A model generated the notes under the pieces. That model was given only the letters and a program-made list of their open reading frames with translations, had not been told where the DNA came from and searched no databases. Shown here one piece after another: positions 1-5,250 of a stretch of 46,669 nucleotides of DNA; positions within the stretch are counted from its first letter, which is position 1; each line of letters begins with the position of its first letter. This DNA comes from CAYTGM01 sp964437365. GTDB taxonomy: Bacteria > Sumerlaeota > Sumerlaeia > SLMS01. The translations under genes and the position numbers were made by a program. Location: the NCBI GenBank assembly GCA_964437365.1, contig CAYTGM010000034.1, forward strand, positions 1-46,669, written 5' to 3'.

Positions 1-115
1 ATGCTTTACATGGGCAGTGACACGATAGTGACAAGATAGCCGATAAGGATGAATTTTGAAGGATAAAGGAGGAGGAGAGAAACCTTTTAGAACATTGACA
101 CTGCTAACTTTAGAA

Positions 116-191
<76 letters not shown>

Positions 192-205
192 ACCGGAGAA
201 ACGCG

Positions 206-234
206 ATACAAGAAAAGACCTCCTCGGATGTCAA
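206..234 (-). promoter_or_regulatory. Sigma-70-type promoter for the tRNA-Thr gene
   Basis: On the minus strand a perfect -35 box TTGACA (229-234) is followed by a 17-bp spacer and a -10-like hexamer TTGTAT (206-211). The mature tRNA begins about 14 nt downstream of the -10 box, which suits a short 5' leader removed by RNase P. The -35 box and spacing are ideal; the -10 box matches consensus at only three positions. Confidence 0.6.
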
Positions 235-570
235 GGACATAGAGTTTAATCAGCACCATCCTCGCCCAGTTGGAGCCATCTTCAAAAGTCCTTAGATCAG
301 CATGAAAGAGGAACATATTCGACCGGACGCAGGTTCCTGGAATAAGAAATCATGAGTGATCTTCGGCATCCAGGATTGTAGAAGGAAGACACCCGAGCTA
401 TCTCTGACGATTAACATGCGAAACATCAACAAGCCTCTTTTCTGCCAGCCAGCTTCTCTTTCGCTCTCCGTTGAATATTCATTGAGGACATTGACATGAT
501 CTGAGCATCTTTCAGCTCTTCACCATTATTCTTCAGCGCTTGTCTGGCGAAACCGAGGACGTCCTGGACC
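235..570. other. Gene-free stretch between the tRNA promoter and the radical SAM gene
   Basis: I see no convincing coding region, RNA gene or strong hairpin here. Short reading frames that enter from the right are out-of-frame shadows of the radical SAM gene. The promoter of that gene presumably lies in this stretch, but I could not pick a clear -35/-10 pair. Confidence 0.5.
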
Positions 571-2145
571 GTGGGAACAAGTCTTATCTATACATCGAAC
601 CACCCGAAGCACCTCGCGATCGAACTCACCACGCGATGCAACGCGGAGTGTCGCATGTGTCCTCACAGCTATGAAGCCTTCGGAGACGATCTTGATGTAG
701 GTATACTCGAGCAGCTGGAAAAGGTCGATTTGAAGTCTGTACAGACAGTCGAGCTGTGCGGCCTGGGAGAACCGTTTCTTTCCCCTCAGCTTCTCCCCCT
801 TTTCCGAAGATTTCATCAGGCAGGGTGTACCCTTGATACAACGTCGAACGGAACGGTGATGACTCAAGCAATCGCCGAGGAGATTGTCCGTTTCAACCTT
901 GTGCTGAGTCTATCGATTGACGGAGCGACGCAAGAAACCTTTGAGTGGGTTCGACCTCGTTTGAAATTTGAAAAGCTTTTGCGCACGTTGAATCTCCTGA
1001 AAGAGTCAGCCGAGAAAACAGGCTCTGAGACTCAATATCGATTGCAGTTCTATGTTCTTGGGATGGTTCGGAATATACACGAGCTGCCCGACATTGTATC
1101 AATGGCATCAAAATACCACGCGCAGCAGGTAACGCTGAACATCATGAGCGCGGAGGATTATCCCGACGTTCGAGGGCACGAGCTGTGGCATTATCCTGAG
1201 CTGACCACGGCAGCGATCAGAGATGCCATGAAGCGCGCAGAAAAGCTGGGCGTCGCCCTGGACATCCCTGATGTCTATAAGAAAATCTATTTTGAGAACC
1301 AGGGTTCTGTTGCTGAAAAGCCCCTGGAGTCTTTTGTCCCTGACAAAGAAATGCTCGTCAGTGATCGTAACAGTGATCCTCCGACGTTTTACGTCCCGCG
1401 AAAAGAGAAGGCCGCCTCAGGCTCGCCACGCATTGCCACAACAAACATCGAGGTCCTGACAGAAGGAAACAGCAATACATCATCCCCTTCCACCGGAAAA
1501 ACCTGTCGGTGGCCCTGGGAATCATTCGTTCTCACCATTAACGGGTCCGTTAACCCCTGCTATGCTCGTATAGATATGGGAGATTTGAATCAGTCAGGCT
1601 TTAAAGAAATCTGGCAGTGCGAACGTTATGAAATTCTGCGCAAGAGCATTCACTCTCACAACCCTCCGAAAATGTGCCAGCGATGCCCCTACAGCTTCGG
1701 GATCAACGGCGGCGACCCAGAAGCTTTCGACCGGTCGTACACGCACTATACACGAGTGCCGGCCTCAGACTTTTGTACAGAGAAAAGCCTGCTCAAAGGC
1801 TTCCACCATGTTGAGAGAGATCAGCAGGGAAATCTATACTGCTGGATGAGCGACAAGGGGACGCTGAAATTGATTGCGGGAGAGGGTGCTCGGTTTTTGG
1901 TGTTGGAGATCTTTCCTGAACTGCCCGTAGGGACCTTAAATCTGGGTCGTGCGAGGGTTGACGGGCATGCCTGGGAGCCTTTCGAAACCTCCTCTGACAG
2001 AATACTCGTCCCTATTCCTGAAGGGAATTCTGCCGCGACGATGATCTGCGAGATTGAAATGTTTCACGGCTATCGGTTCGAGAACGATGAGCGTGTTCTG
2101 GGTCTTGGGCTGAGGGGCATTTCGGTTCTTTACGACGGGGATTAG
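571..2145 (+). CDS. Radical SAM/SPASM-type protein with an extra C-terminal beta domain
   Basis: This 524-residue protein starts its catalytic core almost at once. The CxxxCxxC cluster motif is C23, C27 and C30 (CNAECRMC), which binds the 4Fe-4S cluster that cleaves S-adenosylmethionine. A second cysteine set, C312, C330, C369 and C372, with the CxxC in a KMCQRCPY context, fits a SPASM/twitch auxiliary cluster. Such proteins often modify peptides or sugars, but the substrate is unknown. Residues 235-310 form a polar, low-complexity insertion between core and auxiliary region. Residues 415-524 form a separate beta-rich domain ending in DERVLGLGLRGISV. That resembles a tail seen next to glycosyltransferase and methyltransferase domains, so a role in glycan or surface-sugar tailoring is an inference. 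The start is GTG at 571, because an in-frame stop lies at 502 and no ATG lies between. The ribosome binding site is weak. Confidence 0.85.
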   Translation: MGTSLIYTSNHPKHLAIELTTRCNAECRMCPHSYEAFGDDLDVGILEQLEKVDLKSVQTVELCGLGEPFLSPQLLPLFRRFHQAGCTLDTTSNGTVMTQAIAEEIVRFNLVLSLSIDGATQETFEWVRPRLKFEKLLRTLNLLKESAEKTGSETQYRLQFYVLGMVRNIHELPDIVSMASKYHAQQVTLNIMSAEDYPDVRGHELWHYPELTTAAIRDAMKRAEKLGVALDIPDVYKKIYFENQGSVAEKPLESFVPDKEMLVSDRNSDPPTFYVPRKEKAASGSPRIATTNIEVLTEGNSNTSSPSTGKTCRWPWESFVLTINGSVNPCYARIDMGDLNQSGFKEIWQCERYEILRKSIHSHNPPKMCQRCPYSFGINGGDPEAFDRSYTHYTRVPASDFCTEKSLLKGFHHVERDQQGNLYCWMSDKGTLKLIAGEGARFLVLEIFPELPVGTLNLGRARVDGHAWEPFETSSDRILVPIPEGNSAATMICEIEMFHGYRFENDERVLGLGLRGISVLYDGD

Positions 2146-2360
2146 AGCGCCGGGCTCACACCAAGGATTCCTTTTCTCGATATCGGTATCAGCGAGAGCG
2201 GCTATCGCGATCGCAATCGACTCTTAGGAGTCCCTGAGCATACGAGATATGGATTGTTTGAGTTCCGATATGAAGACGCGAAGCCACTCGAACTGCTCCC
2301 TTCTTGAGATTGCAGAACGATCTCGTTCTCTCGCAGGAAACCAGGGCCGAAGGTCCGTCA

Positions 2361-2550
2361 CCATACCAGCCCAGCTCGTAGTCGAGCGAAGCCGACGAAG
2401 GGCTGGGTTACTTGGATAAGAGGATCCGGAGGGCTGTAAGCCCGATACATGACTTCATGTGATAGATCGGGCCTTCAGCCCTCTATGATTCATTGACCCC
2501 TGTACCCAGCCTGCGCTCGCTACGCTGGGCTTCAGACTGGGCTGGTATAG
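2361..2550. repeat. Nested inverted repeat, REP/MITE-like element
   Basis: Three layers of inverted repeat share one axis. The outer arms are CCATACCAGCCCAG (2361-2374) and CTGGGCTGGTATAG (2537-2550). Inside them are GC-rich arms, with GGCTGGGTTA near 2401 against TACCCAGCC near 2503. The inner arms are an 18-nt pair, GAGGGCTGTAAGCCCGAT (2429-2446) and ATCGGGCCTTCAGCCCTC (2466-2483), with 16 of 18 positions pairing. At the centre is a perfect ACATGA-CT-TCATGT hairpin (2447-2460). The design resembles repetitive extragenic palindromes or a MITE mobilised by a Y1/RAYT-type transposase. No transposase gene is in the window and I saw no second copy. Confidence 0.65.
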
Positions 2551-2839
2551 AGACGCACCTTTGGTGCTTGGGGTCGCTCAAGACAGTCGGCCCCTGTGGC
2601 CAATTGTGAAGAGTCATTTGAGTTTCGATGAGGAGACCCGATCCCGATCCCGAAAATCTTGAAATTGCACCACTATTCCTGCGTTTTGATCCATCCATAT
2701 CCACCACTTTCGTTCACCATCTATCTAAGCCTTTATTTTGAAGATAACTCTAGTGCGACGGATCAGGAGATCCGCACTCCCATAATTTCGCGCTTGCTGT
2801 AAGAGGACCTTGATAAAAACTCGCTTCCAAACTCCACAA

Positions 2840-2892
2840 GGTTCGATGCCGGAGCGATGCCGGAGCGATCCAGGAGCGATGGGCATCGAACC
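2840..2892. repeat. Hairpin enclosing an 11-bp tandem repeat
   Basis: A perfect 11-bp inverted repeat, GGTTCGATGCC (2840-2850) and GGCATCGAACC (2882-2892), flanks a short tandem array. The array has two identical GATGCCGGAGC units (2845-2866) and one diverged unit, GATCCAGGAGC (2867-2877). The first unit overlaps the left arm. The structure is non-coding, and its function is unknown. Confidence 0.6.
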
Positions 2893-3153
2893 GAGATAGG
2901 TCCGGGATCGCCGCGGCATCAACTCTATAAGAGCAGCGGCTGCACAGACCGGGAACAAGAGAGACCCGTCGAACCGCACAGGAAGGAATGACACGACATC
3001 GATTAAGAGCGACCCTCAGAAGCTGGTCAGAAGCCCATAAAGACGGCTCATTGGGGCTAAATGCGTGCTTAAGACAGTGGAGATCATGAGGCATAAGTGG
3101 GCGCATCGCGTTTTTCCTTTCCCTGCCCCCTCAGCTTTATCAAACTTCTGCCC

Positions 3154-3966
3154 ATGAGAGTTTTGTTTATTGGAGACATCTTCGGTCGTCCTGGAAGACA
3201 GGCGATAAAGAAGATCCTTCCGGATCTGCGGAAGGAACTGGAGATCGACTATGTGATCACGAATTGTGAGAACGCAGCCGGCGGAAAAGGCATCACCGAG
3301 AAGATTGCGAAAGAGCTCTTTCGGGCTGGATCTGATATTCTGACCGGTGGGAATCACATTTTTCACCAGCGAGACAGTCTGGATTTCATTGATCAGGAAG
3401 AACGCCTGGTCCGCCCCCTGAATTATCCGCCCGGGGCGCCGGGTCGTGGATGGACGGTGCATCACTCAGAAGCTGGTCCTGTCGTGGGAGTGATCAACGC
3501 CTGCGGTCGATCGTTTATGGGTCCTCATTTCGACGATCCTTTCCGAGGTATCGATGAGGCCATTGAAGAACTTCGAGAAGAGACTCCGCTTATCTTCGTT
3601 GATTTTCACGCCGAGACAACGTCTGAAAAAGTGGCAATGGGGTGGTATCTCGATGGACGCGTTACGGCGGTTCTGGGAACTCACACGCATATTCCCACGG
3701 CGGACGAACGAATCCTTCACAAGGGGACGGCCTACATCACCGATGTTGGCATGACGGGCCCCTATGATTCTATCATCGGTGGAAACAAGGATTTGATTCT
3801 GGAAGCGATGATCACACAGCGATTGCGTCGATTTGATGTCGCCGAGCCGCGTGAAGTCAGTCTTAACGCCGTGCTGATGGAAGTCGACGCGACATCGGGT
3901 GAAGCTCTTTCAATAACGCGCATCAAAAGGGAGCTCTCCAATGGCGATGGAGAATCACCCGCCTGA
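3154..3966 (+). CDS. YmdB-family metallophosphoesterase (TIGR00282 type)
   Basis: This 270-residue protein matches the YmdB/TIGR00282 family of dinuclear-metal phosphodiesterases. In Bacillus the family member hydrolyses 2',3'-cyclic nucleotides and affects biofilm and motility. The metal-site signatures are all visible: D8 in GDIFG, E39-N40 in NCENAAGG, N67-H68 in GGNH, H152 in DFHAE, and H177/H179 in GTHTHIP. Length is normal. The start is ATG 3154, which opens with the family-typical MRVLFIGDIFG; longer in-frame extensions are not family-like. In many bacteria the gene sits beside rny, but here it stands alone and overlaps the hspQ-like gene by 26 bases. The family assignment is secure; the physiological role is inferred from homologues. 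Confidence 0.92.
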   Translation: MRVLFIGDIFGRPGRQAIKKILPDLRKELEIDYVITNCENAAGGKGITEKIAKELFRAGSDILTGGNHIFHQRDSLDFIDQEERLVRPLNYPPGAPGRGWTVHHSEAGPVVGVINACGRSFMGPHFDDPFRGIDEAIEELREETPLIFVDFHAETTSEKVAMGWYLDGRVTAVLGTHTHIPTADERILHKGTAYITDVGMTGPYDSIIGGNKDLILEAMITQRLRRFDVAEPREVSLNAVLMEVDATSGEALSITRIKRELSNGDGESPA

Positions 3967-4273
3967 TCCTCAACACTTTAAGTTTACCGTAGGTGACCTT
4001 GTTCACCATAAACGGTATGGTTATCGTGGTGTTATATTTGAAAGAGATGCATCGTGCAAAGCCGATGATGATTGGTACGAGGGAAACCAGACGCAGCCAG
4101 ATCGTGATCAACCCTGGTATCATGTACTTGTGCATAACGCGACACACACAACATATGTCGCGGAGTCAAACCTTGAGCCTGATGAGAGTGGAGAATTGAT
4201 CAACCATCCACTAAGGGACAGTCTCTTCAAAACTTTCTACGAAGGTAAATACCACAAGCAGAATCTTAATTAG
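3941..4273 (+). CDS. HspQ/YccV-like protein
   Basis: This 110-residue protein carries the compact YccV/HspQ domain. The hallmark stretches are HHKRYGYRGVIFERD, then WYEGNQTQP, DRDQPWYHVLV, TYVAESNLEPD and a C-terminal INHPLRDSLFKTFYEGKY. In Escherichia coli HspQ binds hemimethylated origin DNA in vitro and acts as a specificity factor for Lon protease. Which role applies here cannot be told from sequence. The ATG at 3941 overlaps the end of the upstream phosphoesterase gene and has a good ribosome binding site (AAGGGAG, 3927-3933) inside that gene. A second ATG at 3947 is possible. The overlap implies co-transcription with the phosphoesterase gene. Confidence 0.88.
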   Translation: MAMENHPPDPQHFKFTVGDLVHHKRYGYRGVIFERDASCKADDDWYEGNQTQPDRDQPWYHVLVHNATHTTYVAESNLEPDESGELINHPLRDSLFKTFYEGKYHKQNLN

Positions 4274-4576
4274 GTTTAGAGTGATCTTCAGAGTGAATAC
4301 CAGCTGGAAAGTGATGAAGATTTCACGGATAAAATGTATAGATTCTTCGTTTTCTGATATAGATCGAAATTTTCGAGCGTGTTTGATAAGAAATTTTCTT
4401 GAGCATTCTCAAAGCAGAAAATTTTCCTGTCATAACGTGTGGAGTATTCCACCATACAGTGAAGATACTGGAGACGCTGGGGAAAAACACAGCAATGTGC
4501 CGTGGCTTTCCCCTGATTTTAAAGCGCCTGCCTTTAACTGTTATGTCAAGGTTCGCTGACTGTATAGTCAGGGCTT
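4274..4576. other. AT-rich gene-free stretch
   Basis: The stretch is between the hspQ-like gene and the convergent 69-residue gene. Short frames on both strands look random in composition and have no ribosome binding sites. A small CTGAC/GTCAG hairpin at 4556-4571 sits at the junction of the two transcripts and could be a weak terminator. I see nothing else. Confidence 0.45.
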
Positions 4577-4786
4577 TCATGATTTGCCGTTGCCGTTTGC
4601 ATTGTCCGTTGTTGTAATTCTGAGAGTGCCGTTCATTTTCCAGAGTGCGTGCTCGGCCTTGTTTGACGTGCTGCTGGGTACTTCAACCTCGAAATCATCG
4701 AAGGCATAAGTAATTTCTGCACCGCGTCCCGTAAGTTTGTCGTATAGTCCATTTGCGAGGTCGGGCCATGTTTTTGTGTCTTGCAT
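4577..4786 (-). CDS. Small conserved-looking protein of unknown function (69 aa)
   Basis: A short acidic protein begins MQDTKTWPDLANGLYDKLTG and continues with GAEITYAFDDFEVEVPSS, followed by HALWKMNGTLRITT. The regular alternation of hydrophobic residues in the second half suggests a small beta-sheet domain. It has no signal peptide or membrane segment. The start at 4786 is preceded by a strong AGGAGA ribosome binding site (4794-4799 on the opposite strand), which is the main reason to believe it is translated. It is transcribed toward the hspQ-like gene. I have a general impression of similar short proteins in other bacteria but cannot name a family. The C-terminal DNANGNGKS tail looks unstructured. 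Confidence 0.65.
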   Translation of the reverse strand: MQDTKTWPDLANGLYDKLTGRGAEITYAFDDFEVEVPSSTSNKAEHALWKMNGTLRITTTDNANGNGKS

Positions 4787-4935
4787 ATTTCTTTCTCCTG
4801 AGAGTTTTGATGAGTAATCAGTGTGCAACGTCCAGGCCATCGGTAAAAGGTCCTTAATGGGACAGAGGTTATTTGCGTAAGTATTTGTTTTTTGACCCCC
4901 GCTTCTCTCAAGCCCCTTGCCAAAATTGTTTACCT

Positions 4936-4953
4936 TATTCCCAATCGGGAATA
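4936..4953. promoter_or_regulatory. Perfect operator-like palindrome
   Basis: TATTCCC-AATC-GGGAATA is a perfect 7-bp inverted repeat with a 4-nt centre. It is 150 bp upstream of the minus-strand 69-residue gene and about 290 bp upstream of the plus-strand metalloprotease gene. Its size and symmetry fit a dimeric repressor site, and similar TTCCC-NNNN-GGGAA sites occur near antitoxin-type regulators. No regulator gene is adjacent, so the assignment is tentative. Confidence 0.4.
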
Positions 4954-5018
4954 GTCTCCCACTTCTGCTGAAACTTGTCTATACAAGGGTTCTCCATGTC
5001 ACAATCTCAGGGCAAACC

Positions 5019-5250
5019 ATGAAAAAGGTGGGTAGGTAGGTTCACCTTGATTGAAGTCACTGTAAACGTCTCTGACATAACCTTATAAAAAGGAATTCAC
5101 CTTTCTCGAATAGGTGGGCTTCTTGTTGTTGACGGGATAGGGAGCGGAGTTCCATACCAAATTCAGGTCAGACGTGATGTCTACCGCCGATACCTTCTCA
5201 CGCTGGCGACGCAAACTCGCCCTGTTCTTCCCAAAGTAATTCCAGAATGA
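5019..5250 (+). pseudogene. Decayed type IV prepilin-like gene
   Basis: An ATG at 5019 opens MKKVGR and is then stopped by TAG. One frame over, from 5035, the sequence reads GRFTLIEVTVNVSDITL before TAA at 5086. FTLIEV is the classic mature prepilin N-terminus, with glutamate at position 5. A 4-bp duplication (GTAGGTAG, 5032-5039) explains the shift: removing one GTAG would give MKKVGRFTLIEVTV. After the TAA the same frame stays open for 53 codons and ends at TGA 5248-5250, overlapping the next start codon as ATGA. A second pilin-like start, KKEFTFLE followed by a stop, occurs in another frame at 5090-5113. No intact pilin gene can be assembled. The usual glycine before the cleavage site is absent. 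Interpretation as a remnant is inference. Confidence 0.4.

Larger units (their letters stand above)
2146..3153. other. 1-kb non-coding stretch rich in inverted repeats
   Basis: No credible gene is present between the radical SAM and YmdB-type genes. Minus-strand frames at 2483-2707, 2725-2994 and 2750-3106 have unprotein-like composition, run through repeats and lack ribosome binding sites. The stretch holds two structured elements, described separately (2361-2550 and 2840-2892). It also has small flanking hairpins, such as GCACC-TTT-GGTGC near 2556-2568. It looks like a landing zone for REP/MITE-type repeats. Confidence 0.6.

Noticed and set aside
2725..3106. Overlapping minus-strand frames of 89 and 118 codons (2725-2994 and 2750-3106)
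   Set aside because: They run through the tandem-repeat hairpin, have no ribosome binding site and overlap each other in different frames.
4281..4559. 92-codon plus-strand frame after the hspQ-like gene
   Set aside because: Composition looks random, there is no ribosome binding site, and no domain-like pattern is visible.
4633..4923. 96-codon minus-strand frame overlapping the 69-residue gene
   Set aside because: The overlapping frame has the strong ribosome binding site and more protein-like sequence; this one is low in structure and ends in arginine/threonine-rich shadow sequence.
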